DNA of 64,000 bases from Rhizobiales bacterium dw_265 (GTDB taxonomy: Bacteria > Pseudomonadota > Alphaproteobacteria > Micropepsales > Micropepsaceae), in NCBI GenBank assembly GCA_018449595.1, contig JAAVUU010000003.1, forward strand, positions 186,001-250,000, read 5' to 3'. This document shows, piece by piece, positions 1 through 7,985 of this stretch; position 1 is the first letter of the stretch; every line of letters begins with the position of its first letter. The translations under genes were made by a program, and so were the position numbers. A model generated the notes under the pieces. The model had not been told where the DNA came from. It did no database searches and worked only from the letters and a program-made list of their open reading frames with translations.

Positions 1-120
1 TCGCCGGTGGTGCTGCCGATTCCCGGCACCTCGCAGGTGAAGCACCTGGAAGAGAATGTCGCGGCGGCGGACATTGTCCTCAGCGACGCGGAATTCGCCG
101 CCCTCAATGGACGCCACTAG
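1..120 (+). CDS. Aldo/keto reductase, C-terminal end (partial)
   Basis: The window opens inside a gene whose last 39 codons read in frame 1 to a TAG stop. The visible residues contain [13 protein letters not shown] followed by a short helix ending [11 protein letters not shown]. This is the typical end of the NADP-dependent aldo/keto reductase fold, where a (I/P)PG(T/S) strand and a helix starting with HLEEN shape the cofactor phosphate site. The substrate cannot be judged from this fragment. The gene runs convergent to the phosphatase on the other strand and overlaps its end by 17 bases. The family call is fairly secure; anything more specific is not. Confidence 0.8.
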   Translation, partial: SPVVLPIPGTSQVKHLEENVAAADIVLSDAEFAALNGRH

Positions 121-1321
121 GCTCCAGGCATTCCCTGGCCATCGCCGATTCCATCAGGGCGGAAACGCGGGCGAGTGTGCATGCTGCTCCGCATCCCGGC
201 AAGACGAGATCGCGGCGCGGCAGTTTTGACAGCGTCGCCGCAGTGCGAAGCTGCAACGCGGTCTGGTAGTAGAGCCGGATGCGGACAAAATCGCCGCGCT
301 TGCCGTCATGCCATTTTTCGAAGGCCAAAGCGGTATCGGGCGCGGTGGAATCCGGTTCACCGGGTAGCGACCAGTCCAGCCCCAGCATCGCCGCGATATT
401 GGAAAGATTGGTGTCATGGCCGGCCAGCAGGATCAGCCGCGCCCCAGCGGGCACAGCGATGCGCGCGGGCGTGTCCGTCAGCAGCGCCGCGATCTGGCGC
501 GCTAGCAGGGTGGCGTTGTGTGCCGCCATGATGGGCGTGCGGCGGCCCAGGTCCGACGCCATATTGTGCAGCGGCATGACGGTGGCGAGATCGGCCGCGT
601 CCATCCGGCCCCAGCCGGGATTCTCTTTGCCTTCGGCATATTCCAGGAAAAGATTTTCGCTGATGGTCGAACCGTCCGCCAGGGTTCCCGACAGTTTGCC
701 GCCGTCCTTGACGCTGTTGCGGTCGGCCAGCAGGATGCATTTCTTTTCGTCTGTGCAATCGGCGGCGGATTGTCCGGGCGTGAGGATGGCGGCCAGCCTG
801 CGGCGTGCCGTGTCATAGGCCGGGCGATGGGCCGCGAGCATGGCGTCAAGCCGCGCTGCCACCGCCGCCCGGGCCGCGCCGGGATCGGCGGGGCAGGTAT
901 CGTCGCCATGGAACAAGGGATCGTTATCGCCGTCGTTATGATTTTGCGTCCATTGCGCCGTGCCGGGGCAGCCCAGGGCCTGGGCCATGATCTCGCCGCT
1001 GCGCCGGGTGCGCTGGTCGGCATTGTCGGCCCAGATGAAGACGCGGCTGCAATCGCCCGCGGGCAGCAGCGCCGCATACCGCCGCCGCAGCGCTTCGCCC
1101 ATGCGCGTCAGCGCCGCTGCGCCATGGTCGGTGAGTTCGCCTGGCGCCACCGGCCAGGACGCCCAGGCGTCCCGCGCATAGGGCGCCAGGTCGGCTGGCG
1201 CTTTGGTGGGCGCGCGCACGCCATGGCGCTGCAGGATGACGACTTTCTCCAGCACCGGCGCCGCCATGGTGGGGGTGGCGAATGCGCCCAGCAACAGCAA
1301 CGCCGCGAGCGGCGCCCTCAA
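104..1321 (-). CDS. AppA-like histidine acid phosphatase (phytase/glucose-1-phosphatase type)
   Basis: A 405-residue exported phosphomonoesterase of the histidine acid phosphatase branch, probably periplasmic. Residues 1-20 form a signal peptide ending PTMAA. The catalytic motif RHGVRAPTK follows at about residue 32, and the distal HDTN proton-donor motif lies in AGHDTNLSN; both match E. coli AppA/Agp order and spacing, as does the stretch DAWASWPV. The start is TTG, and its first base precedes the TGA stop of the upstream TonB receptor (TTGA overlap), so translation is probably coupled. The pairing suggests that phosphate is released from a TonB-imported or surface-captured phosphorylated substrate such as inositol phosphate. 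The family is certain; phytate as substrate is inference, and a sugar phosphate is equally possible. Confidence 0.88.
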   Translation of the reverse strand: MRAPLAALLLLGAFATPTMAAPVLEKVVILQRHGVRAPTKAPADLAPYARDAWASWPVAPGELTDHGAAALTRMGEALRRRYAALLPAGDCSRVFIWADNADQRTRRSGEIMAQALGCPGTAQWTQNHNDGDNDPLFHGDDTCPADPGAARAAVAARLDAMLAAHRPAYDTARRRLAAILTPGQSAADCTDEKKCILLADRNSVKDGGKLSGTLADGSTISENLFLEYAEGKENPGWGRMDAADLATVMPLHNMASDLGRRTPIMAAHNATLLARQIAALLTDTPARIAVPAGARLILLAGHDTNLSNIAAMLGLDWSLPGEPDSTAPDTALAFEKWHDGKRGDFVRIRLYYQTALQLRTAATLSKLPRRDLVLPGCGAACTLARVSALMESAMARECLEPSGVH

Positions 1322-3549
1322 TTGAGCGCCGCCGAGATGTTGAAGAAGACGCTGCGGCCCGCCGTGGTGAAGAACAGCGGCAGGTCGGTGCCCGACTGGG
1401 TGCCGCCATAATCGCTGATCTGGCGGTTGTCCAGCAGGTTGGCGATCTTGATGCTGGCGCTGAAGTCGCTGACATTGTCCATCACCGCGCCGAAACGATA
1501 GCCCAGCGCCAGGTCCACCGTGGCCAGCGAACCCAGGCGCACGCTGTCGGCGGCGATCAGCTTCTGGGTGACGGGATCGATCGCATTGCCGTCATCGCCA
1601 TAGCGCGGGCCGATCAGCTTGCCGATCAGCGAGCCATAGGGCCCCTGGCGCGAGTCATACAGGAGGCCCAGCGCCCCGGTATAGGTGGGGGCCTCGGCGA
1701 TCGCCACCGGAACGCCCTTGTATTTGGCGGTGTTGGAGGTGGCGTTGCCATACAGCGACCAGCCGTCGCCGATCACATACTGGCCTTCCAGTTCGACGCC
1801 GTAGTAGAGCGCGCCGCCGCCATTGACGAAGGTGGTGTCGTTGGAATCGGGAATCTGGACGGAGGCGAAATAGTTGGAGAATTCGATGTAATAGGCGTCC
1901 AGCGAAACCGTGAAGTCCTCGCGCTGCAGGGTGCTGCCGGCCTGGTAGTTCCAGGTTTTTTCCGGGCGCAGGCCGTGCGGCTTGGTGACCTGGAACACGT
2001 CCACCGGCGGCGCCAGGAAGCCCGAGGCGACCTGGGCATAGGCGTTCCAGCCCTGCTCGATGGTGTAGCGCGCCGCCACCGAAGGCTGCAGGGCGTCGTA
2101 ATTGTCGGTATAATCGAAGGGCGTGAGCGAGCCCTTGTTGACCGGGCCATAGGCGTGGCGGTGGAAGTCGGTGTATTTCACGCCCGGCGTCAGCATCAGA
2201 TCGTCGGTGACCTTCCAGTCGAACTCGACATAGGGCTGCCAGGTCTGGTTCAGGGTGTGATAGTCGTAGCTGTAGGCGGTGCCGTTCTTGCCCGGCGCGG
2301 GCAGGTTGGTGGTCAAGTCAATGGTGTAGGAATTGCGGCGGTCATGCTGGCCGTCAAACCAGGCGCCGAACAGCAGATCGCCGAAGCCCATGTCGTAATC
2401 GCCGGTGAAGGTGTCGCCCCAAGCGCGGAACCGCGCGTTGGTGGCTTTGCCTGGAATGTCCTTGGTTTTGGTGCCTTTGCTGGAGGCATAACCCGCCGCG
2501 TTGAAGACATTTGGATAGATGGTCAGGCTGTTGTCGGCCGGATTGGTGTCGGTCGGCTCCTTGCTCTCGGTGTAAACGTGGGCGAAATAGTCCGTATACA
2601 CCTTGTTGGTCAGGGTGACGTTGCCCAGCACCTTCTTGATGTCGGCATAATAGAAGTCCGAATAATAGAAGCTGGGATTGTACCTGTAATAGGCCTGGGT
2701 GGTGGGGTCGTTGTTCAGCGCGAAATTGCGGCCCAGTTTCTCGATGTTGTCCAGCGTGGCGCCCTGGGTGGTGTACTGGAATTCCTGGTTGTAGGAGGCC
2801 AGCAGCGAGAGGCTGGTGGTGCTGTCCAGGTCCCAGTTCCACTTGCCCAGCACATTGGTGCGATGCTCGGCGGAATAGGTGAGATAGCCGTCGGTATTCT
2901 CGTGCTGGACGTCGATATAGCCCGAGCCGACCGCCGTGCTGCCGGAGTTCACGGCGATGCCGCCCGCCAGGGTGTTGAAGCTGCCATAGGTGCCATAGGG
3001 ATTGATGTTGAAATCCTGGTCGGCATTGCGGGTGCGGAAGGCCATGGTGCCGCCGAAGGTCGCCTTGCCGATGGTGGAACCGCCGCCCGGGCCGCGATCG
3101 ACCTCGGCCATGGCGATGTCATGGGCAATGAACAGCGCCGAAGACGTGTGATGCAGATCGGTGGCGTCGCCGAAAGGGATGCCGTCGAAGGTGACGTTGA
3201 ACTGGCCGTCCTGGAAGCCGCGCAGGCTCAAGGTCTCCGACTTGCCCAGGCCGGGGCCGTTGGGGCTGGAATCGAACACGCTGGGTTCGAACTTGACGAT
3301 ATCGTCATAGCTGGACTGCGGGATGATGTTGTTCTGGATGAAGCCTTCCTGCACCACCGAGGTCGGCTGGGTGACTTCCATCGGTACCGCCGAGGGGGCG
3401 ACATAGATGGCCTCTCCCAGCACGGTGACGGCTTCGACTTCGTTCGAAGCCTGAAGTTCCTGGGCGCGGGCCGTGGCCGAGGCCACAAGAAGCGCGCACA
3501 CGGCGACAGACGAACGCAGCATATGCCGCGTGACGAATTTTCCAGACAT
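1318..3549 (-). CDS. TonB-dependent outer-membrane receptor
   Basis: A 743-residue receptor. The signal peptide ends near residue 29 (TARAQE). A plug domain follows, with the typical SLRGFQDGQFNVTFDGIPFGD strand pair broken here for length: SLRGFQDGQ, then VTFDGIPFGD. After it comes a 22-strand-type barrel rich in Tyr/Asn/Gly loops, including TDLPLFFTTAGRSVFF near the C-terminus. The gene moves a ligand across the outer membrane using TonB energy. It is followed without a gap by the AppA-like phosphatase, which suggests a phosphorylated ligand. No FecR or sigma factor is nearby and no N-terminal signalling domain is present, so it is probably not self-regulating. The ligand is not determinable from sequence. 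Confidence 0.92.
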   Translation of the reverse strand: MSGKFVTRHMLRSSVAVCALLVASATARAQELQASNEVEAVTVLGEAIYVAPSAVPMEVTQPTSVVQEGFIQNNIIPQSSYDDIVKFEPSVFDSSPNGPGLGKSETLSLRGFQDGQFNVTFDGIPFGDATDLHHTSSALFIAHDIAMAEVDRGPGGGSTIGKATFGGTMAFRTRNADQDFNINPYGTYGSFNTLAGGIAVNSGSTAVGSGYIDVQHENTDGYLTYSAEHRTNVLGKWNWDLDSTTSLSLLASYNQEFQYTTQGATLDNIEKLGRNFALNNDPTTQAYYRYNPSFYYSDFYYADIKKVLGNVTLTNKVYTDYFAHVYTESKEPTDTNPADNSLTIYPNVFNAAGYASSKGTKTKDIPGKATNARFRAWGDTFTGDYDMGFGDLLFGAWFDGQHDRRNSYTIDLTTNLPAPGKNGTAYSYDYHTLNQTWQPYVEFDWKVTDDLMLTPGVKYTDFHRHAYGPVNKGSLTPFDYTDNYDALQPSVAARYTIEQGWNAYAQVASGFLAPPVDVFQVTKPHGLRPEKTWNYQAGSTLQREDFTVSLDAYYIEFSNYFASVQIPDSNDTTFVNGGGALYYGVELEGQYVIGDGWSLYGNATSNTAKYKGVPVAIAEAPTYTGALGLLYDSRQGPYGSLIGKLIGPRYGDDGNAIDPVTQKLIAADSVRLGSLATVDLALGYRFGAVMDNVSDFSASIKIANLLDNRQISDYGGTQSGTDLPLFFTTAGRSVFFNISAALN

Positions 3550-3711
3550 TGATTTTCCCCAATTTTCCCAAGGCGGGGGATAGGGGGAGCAGATGGCGCT
3601 TTGGCTTCAGAATCGTGACGAAGCCGCGAAACGCCGGTTGGGGACGGCGCGGATTGTCTCATGTCGGCGCGAGCGCGCGACAACATTAAATGCAGCGTAA
3701 TGTTTCCAATG

Positions 3712-3766
3712 AAAAAGCGCGCGGCCCCTATTTGGGTTCCCCGCTTCGCGAGGAGGGCCGACGCGC
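3712..3766 (-). terminator. Rho-independent terminator after the ferredoxin operon
   Basis: Read on the minus strand, a GC stem (GCGCG, bulged T, CGGCCC paired with GGGCCG, CGCGC) encloses a loop that can itself pair, and is followed by TTTTT. It lies 24 bases after the stop of the 228-residue gene and before the TonB receptor start, so it should separate the two transcription units. Confidence 0.65.
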
Positions 3767-3789
3767 TTCTTTGACTGGGTAAACCGGCG

Positions 3790-4476
3790 CTACTTCACGC
3801 CGACGCGGACGTCTTCCAGGATGCGGCGGGCGCGGGTGGTATTGAAGATGCCGCAGGAGCAGAAGCGCGCCATGGTCTCGGCCGCTTCCTTCGGCGTGCG
3901 GCGGTTCTCCTTGACGAAGCTCATCATCTTCTGCGCCAGGTTGATGGACAGCATGCCGTGGCCGCACATGGTGGACAGCATGATGGCCTGCTTGCCGGGG
4001 ATATTGTCGCCCACTTCCTCGAAGCCCAGCGAATAGGCGATGGAGTGGCGCGGGATACCGGCATTCTTGCAGGCATTCTTGGCGTTCTCGATGGAAGACG
4101 AGATGTTGACCGACAGGCCCAGGTCTTCTTCCCGGATGCGCTTGACGAAGGCTTCCGCGGCGGTGCGGTTGTCGAACACCGCGGCCATGGTGCCGGCCTT
4201 GCTCATGCCGGCAAGCACCTTCTTGAAGTTCGGCTTGTTGCGCTTGCCCCAGTGGCCGAAGATGCTGTTGCTCCTGGTCGGGCGCAGGCTGCCGCCATGC
4301 AGCGCGTCACCCAGGCTGGCGGGCTTGTATTCCGCCGCGATCTGCATGAAGCGCTTCTGGGCGGCCAGGGCGTCGCCGGTCTGGCCGGCGGCCTTGCTCT
4401 TGGCCGGCAGCGAAAAGACGATGTAGTCGTCAACAAAGCTCTCGGCCTTGCCGTAGCGGTGCAGTGTGTTGGTCAT
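3790..4476 (-). CDS. Unrecognised protein coupled to a ferredoxin
   Basis: A 228-residue, apparently soluble protein that I cannot place in a family. It has no signal peptide or membrane segment. Visible features are a basic central part (GHWGKRNKPNFKK), a cysteine in ENAKNACKNAG, and a C-terminal region with STMCGHGM and MARFCSCGIFNTTRA. Those cysteines could hold a cofactor or bind the partner's cluster. Its ATG overlaps the TGA of the ferredoxin-type gene upstream (ATGA), so the two products are made together and probably form one redox enzyme or complex. Pairs of this kind are sometimes labelled 6-hydroxynicotinate reductase-like, but I cannot support that from sequence alone. Confidence 0.75.
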   Translation of the reverse strand: MTNTLHRYGKAESFVDDYIVFSLPAKSKAAGQTGDALAAQKRFMQIAAEYKPASLGDALHGGSLRPTRSNSIFGHWGKRNKPNFKKVLAGMSKAGTMAAVFDNRTAAEAFVKRIREEDLGLSVNISSSIENAKNACKNAGIPRHSIAYSLGFEEVGDNIPGKQAIMLSTMCGHGMLSINLAQKMMSFVKENRRTPKEAAETMARFCSCGIFNTTRARRILEDVRVGVK

Positions 4477-5330
4477 GCGTTCACCAGTTCCTTGGGTTCA
4501 GCCACCGGCGCCACGCCGGTCAGGTCACGGATGACCTTGCGGCCCAGGCCGATATTGGTCTTGGCGCGCTGGGGGTTGTAGCCCAGCTTCTGCAGGATCG
4601 GCAGCACCAGGGTTTCCTCGCCCTCGGCGTCGCAGCGCACGCCCACGCCCATCACCACTTCGGTGGGGATGCGTTTTTCGACTTCCCAGACGATGCGGAT
4701 GATCTCCTCGGTGCGTTCGATCGGCACTTTGATTTCGATGATAGCGCTCATCACCTTTTCGTTGAGGATGTCCTCGCGGATGTCGCCCGTTTCCACGTTG
4801 GACATAAGCGTGGTGATGGGATTGTTCTTCTCGAACGAGACGCCGACGGCGGCCAGGGCGCGCGACATTTCCTGGAAGTCGCGGAAGCGGGCGCCGATGC
4901 CGGGGCGGCCCAGCTCGATGGTGAAGCCGACCTGGCCGATGCCGACGCGGTCGGTGACGTCGTTGGTCTTCACTTCCTCGGTACCGCGCCCCGAGACGCC
5001 GGTGGATTCATGGGGCACGCGCGGGTCGGAGAAGGCGCGGCGCACCACGCGCGGCCATTCCAGCTTGTCGGGTTCGAAGGCGCTGGTGGGGCAGACATCG
5101 GGCTCGGGCTCGAAGCGGACGCGGAAATTGGCCAGGGTGCGGCGCACGAAGCGCACCGTGCTGGGCGGCAGCACTTCCTTGGACAGGCCGTTGTAGCAGG
5201 CATAGCATTCCACGCACTCGTCGCGGTTGATGGTCGCGCGCTTGAGTTCGGGGTCTATGTAGATGGCGCCCATCGGGCAGACATAAGTGCAGTTGCCGCA
5301 GGCGACGCACTTCTTGGGATTGATCTTCAT
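4473..5330 (-). CDS. Ferredoxin-type protein with two [4Fe-4S] clusters and a C-terminal domain
   Basis: A 285-residue protein. Residues 8-18 carry C8-C11-C14-C18 followed by Pro, a complete [4Fe-4S] site. Residues 39, 42, 45 and 81 (the last also CP) give a second cluster of the same type. Residues from about 100 to 285 have no cysteine cluster and look like an alpha/beta domain, possibly a ligand or dimer module. The start is placed at MKINPKKC because a GAGGAAA ribosome site precedes it; a longer reading 15 codons upstream lacks one. It is the first gene of a two-gene operon and likely an electron carrier or reductase subunit in the cytoplasm. The substrate is unknown. Confidence 0.82.
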   Translation of the reverse strand: MKINPKKCVACGNCTYVCPMGAIYIDPELKRATINRDECVECYACYNGLSKEVLPPSTVRFVRRTLANFRVRFEPEPDVCPTSAFEPDKLEWPRVVRRAFSDPRVPHESTGVSGRGTEEVKTNDVTDRVGIGQVGFTIELGRPGIGARFRDFQEMSRALAAVGVSFEKNNPITTLMSNVETGDIREDILNEKVMSAIIEIKVPIERTEEIIRIVWEVEKRIPTEVVMGVGVRCDAEGEETLVLPILQKLGYNPQRAKTNIGLGRKVIRDLTGVAPVAEPKELVNA

Positions 5331-5706
5331 TGTTTTCCTCGTTCGGAAAAAACATAACCCGGTCAAGGGCTTTGGCATTTGCGTGAATTAAAAGCATCCG
5401 TGTTTCGGCCGCGCAAGCCTTTTCGTTGTTTCGGCCTTTAAGAAGACCCGCTGTTGCGAGCGGCTCGCAAACGGCCGCCGGAAGACGCGCAATTTCTGCA
5501 TTATTAAGAATAAAAGTACATTCTTTTCGCCCGGCCCGGTCGCGGCGGAGGTGGGCGTTTGCCAGGGCGATCATCTGGTCGCATTCGCGGATCAGACGGC
5601 GGATCGCGCGGCGGCGGGCCCGGAAAGCGGCGCTGTAAAGGCCATGACTCATGCGGTTGCGGTTTGCGCGCGGCGCGCCTCTTGGCCGGCCTGTTCTCTT
5701 GCCCAT
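5008..5706 (-). CDS. Possible small GRPRG..HGLYS-type protein, overrunning the ferredoxin gene
   Basis: Starting at MGKRTGRPRGAPRANRNR and continuing MSHGLYSAAFRARRRAIRRL, the first 45 or so residues resemble a family of small alphaproteobacterial proteins of unknown role with a (R/K)GAPRGNRNA..HGLY motif and a basic helix. The chosen ATG has a GAGG site 6 bases upstream. Family members usually end within about 60-110 residues, but this frame stays open for 232 codons and runs 323 bases into the ferredoxin gene in another frame. The downstream half is therefore probably a shadow, and the gene may have lost its own stop or be a decaying remnant. Only the N-terminal third is persuasive. Confidence 0.35.
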   Translation of the reverse strand: MGKRTGRPRGAPRANRNRMSHGLYSAAFRARRRAIRRLIRECDQMIALANAHLRRDRAGRKECTFILNNAEIARLPAAVCEPLATAGLLKGRNNEKACAAETRMLLIHANAKALDRVMFFPNEENNEDQSQEVRRLRQLHLCLPDGRHLHRPRTQARDHQPRRVRGMLCLLQRPVQGSAAAQHGALRAPHPGQFPRPLRARARCLPHQRLRTRQAGMAARGAPRLLRPARAP

Positions 5707-5873
5707 TTGAACCTCGATTTCTGCGTGCCCCTTCCCCCCCGCCGGAAGCGGCACCGGTTGCCAGGACCAGCATGCCGCCGCGTGGCGCCGTGTGGACAGG
5801 CCGCCTGGGCGGTATCGCGCCCAAGCGGCGGGCGCATATGCGGAAAATATTTTTTGAAGCCGGTGGAAAGGCG

Positions 5874-6773
5874 CTAGCGCGGAATGATCGCGCCGGGCTG
5901 GGCCACCACCTTCGCCGCCAGCGCCAGGCCGTCCTTCGCGGCTTCCAGCGGCGGCTTGCCGTGCAGCCGCGCCGCCAGATAGGCGCCGTTGAAGCTGTCG
6001 CCCGCGCCCGAGGTATCCACCACCCGCGACGCCTGGGTCGGCAGCGCCACGGTCTGGTCACCGGCCCTCAGGCGGCAGCCATCCTCGTCGCAGGTCAGCG
6101 CGATTTCGCACGCGTCCGATTTCTGGGTCAGCCCGGCGGTGAAGTGGATTTGCTCATCGGGATCGTCCATGCCGTACAGCAGCTGATAATCCTGGCGGCT
6201 GGGCAGCAGGATGGTGGCGCATTTCGCCATCGCCTCGAAGGTCTGCTTGGCCTCCTCCATGGATTTCCACAGCGCGGGGCGAATGTTGGGATCGAAGGCC
6301 ACCCGGGTGGTCAGCGATTCCAGCAGATGGATCGCGGCCTGGCGGTCGGCATAGCTGAGGATCGCCAGCGAAATGCCGGAGACATAGACCAGGTCGGCCT
6401 TGTTCAGCACCTCGGCGCCGCCGGCCGCCAGCAATTGCCGCAGCCATTGCTTGGCCGGGGTTTCGCTGCGCCAGTAATGGAATTTGCGGTCGCCTTTGGC
6501 GTTGGTCTCGATCAGATAAAGGGCGGGGCGCTCGCCGGGAATGCGGAACACCAGCCGGTCGCTGAGGCCCTCGGCGCGCCAGGTTTCCACCATGGCGTCG
6601 CTGAGGCTCTCATCGCCGGTGGCGGTGAGGAAGGCGACTTCGATATCCGGGGCGCCGCGCTTCAGGTAGACGGCGGTGTTGAAGGCATCGCCGGCAAAGC
6701 CGCGCTTGAGATGGCCGTCATCCACCGGACGCAGTTCGACCATGCACTCGCCGATACAGATCGCGGCGGTCAT
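5874..6773 (-). CDS. kdgK: 2-keto-3-deoxygluconate kinase (PfkB family)
   Basis: A 299-residue ribokinase-family sugar kinase. The N-terminal part shows GECMVELRP and the glycine segment GFAGDAFNTAVYLKR, which in this family contacts the sugar. The PfkB signature near the C-terminus, DTSGAGDSFNGAYLA, contains the catalytic base Asp259 and the anion-hole GAGD. It phosphorylates 2-keto-3-deoxygluconate to KDPG with ATP in the cytoplasm. The ATG overlaps the TGA of the KDPG aldolase gene upstream (ATGA), so kinase and aldolase are coupled and together complete the lower part of hexuronate or Entner-Doudoroff catabolism. The family is certain; KDG specificity rests on the neighbour and on the FAGDAFNTA motif seen in KdgK. 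Confidence 0.9.
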   Translation of the reverse strand: MTAAICIGECMVELRPVDDGHLKRGFAGDAFNTAVYLKRGAPDIEVAFLTATGDESLSDAMVETWRAEGLSDRLVFRIPGERPALYLIETNAKGDRKFHYWRSETPAKQWLRQLLAAGGAEVLNKADLVYVSGISLAILSYADRQAAIHLLESLTTRVAFDPNIRPALWKSMEEAKQTFEAMAKCATILLPSRQDYQLLYGMDDPDEQIHFTAGLTQKSDACEIALTCDEDGCRLRAGDQTVALPTQASRVVDTSGAGDSFNGAYLAARLHGKPPLEAAKDGLALAAKVVAQPGAIIPR

Positions 6774-7396
6774 GAAACGGCAAGCGCGCGGGCTTGGCGC
6801 GCCATTTCGGTGGCGCGGGCAAAGGCGTCGGCGGCGTCGAGGTCGGACGGCACCATCCACGACCCGCCCGCGGCGATGACATTGGGCAGCGACAGATAGC
6901 TGGCGAGGTTCGCGGGGCTAATGCCGCCGGTGGGGCAGAAGCGCACCTGCGGGAAGGGCCCGCCCAGCGCCTTCAGCGCCGGGGCGCCGCCGATGCTTTC
7001 GGCGGGAAAGAATTTGAAGGTGTCGAGCCCCAGGCCCAGCCCGCGCATCACGTCCGATGGCGTGGCGATGCCGGGCAGGATCGGCACCAGGTGGTCGCGG
7101 CTGGCGCGCACCACTTCCTCGGTCAGGCCGGGGCTAACGACGAATTTCGCACCTGCATCGGCGGCGTCCACGAACTGCTGCGCATTCAGCACCGTGCCGG
7201 CGCCGACGATGGCGCCCTTCACCTCGGCGGCGATGGCGCGGATGGCGTCCAGCGCGGCCGGGGTGCGCATTGTGACTTCCAGGATGTGCAGGCCGCCTTC
7301 CACCAGCGCGCGCGCCAGGGGCACGGCCTGGGCCGGATTCTTGATTACGATCACCGGCACGATGCGCGCCGCCGTCAGTTCTTCCTGGAAATCCAT
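6770..7396 (-). CDS. eda: KDPG aldolase
   Basis: A 208-residue class I aldolase that cleaves 2-keto-3-deoxy-6-phosphogluconate to pyruvate and glyceraldehyde 3-phosphate. The general acid/base Glu40 and Arg44 lie in LEVTMRT, the Schiff-base Lys128 in FKFFPAE, and the phosphate-binding GG turns in CPTGGI and AAGGSW. The length equals that of E. coli Eda. It is the first gene of a two-gene unit with KDG kinase. The start ATG has a GGGCGGAAC purine stretch ahead. The upstream spacer is shared with the divergent SprT-like gene; a TATAAG hexamer about 36 bases ahead of the ATG on this strand could be a -10 element, but no convincing -35 accompanies it. Confidence 0.95.
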   Translation of the reverse strand: MDFQEELTAARIVPVIVIKNPAQAVPLARALVEGGLHILEVTMRTPAALDAIRAIAAEVKGAIVGAGTVLNAQQFVDAADAGAKFVVSPGLTEEVVRASRDHLVPILPGIATPSDVMRGLGLGLDTFKFFPAESIGGAPALKALGGPFPQVRFCPTGGISPANLASYLSLPNVIAAGGSWMVPSDLDAADAFARATEMARQARALAVS

Positions 7397-7613
7397 GTTC
7401 CGCCCGGGTTTTTGTGGCCGCGCTTATAGCGCCAAACTCCGTACAGGGACAGAAAAAGCGGTCCCCCGGTCAAGTCATTGGAATAACTGGCAAATTACTG
7501 AGACGGGAACCCGGCTTTGGGGCAAAATGTCCCAGTCCGCGCGCGCCTTCCCGGCCGACGCATCACCGTCTTGTTTTGCGCGTTCAGTTGCCTATCTGGC
7601 GAGTAGTCCCGCA

Positions 7614-7985
7614 ATGGCCAAACTGACCCTCACCCCCGAAATGCTGGAAACCGCGTATGAATATCTGCGCGTCAGCCCGCCCTTCTGCCGCTGGAACCTG
7701 CCGCATGCCGACCAGGTGATGTTCCGGGTGATGGGAACCCGCGACCGCTTCGGCCATTTCCGCGGCCGCCACCGCAAGGCCACCGGCGATGACGGTTTCA
7801 GCGAAATCGCCATCTCGGCGGGCATGGTGCGCTCAACCGACCTGCTGATCTCGACCATGGCGCATGAGATGATTCATCTGTACCAGGATGAAAACGGCAC
7901 CGCCCGCGGCCATCACAACAAGGAATTCCTGCGCCTGGCCAAGCGGGTCTGCGATCTGCACGGCTTCGATCACGAAAGCTTCTAA
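7614..7985 (+). CDS. SprT-like zinc metalloprotein, short form
   Basis: A 123-residue protein with a zincin motif: HEMIH at residues 84-88 (two zinc His and catalytic Glu) and GHHNKEF at 99-105, which provides the third His as in SprT/Spartan domains. The C-terminal zinc ribbon of full SprT is absent. It could be a small peptidase acting on DNA- or membrane-bound proteins, or a DNA repair relative, but bacterial SprT-like proteins have no firmly established role. The start MAKLTL was chosen because the homologous region begins there; an in-frame ATG 29 codons upstream is possible. It is convergent with the GNAT gene and overlaps its stop by 4 bases. Confidence 0.75.
   Translation: MAKLTLTPEMLETAYEYLRVSPPFCRWNLPHADQVMFRVMGTRDRFGHFRGRHRKATGDDGFSEIAISAGMVRSTDLLISTMAHEMIHLYQDENGTARGHHNKEFLRLAKRVCDLHGFDHESF

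Noticed and set aside
1282..3552. Open frame of 756 codons on the plus strand
   Set aside because: Antisense to the TonB receptor, whose signal peptide, plug and barrel are clear.
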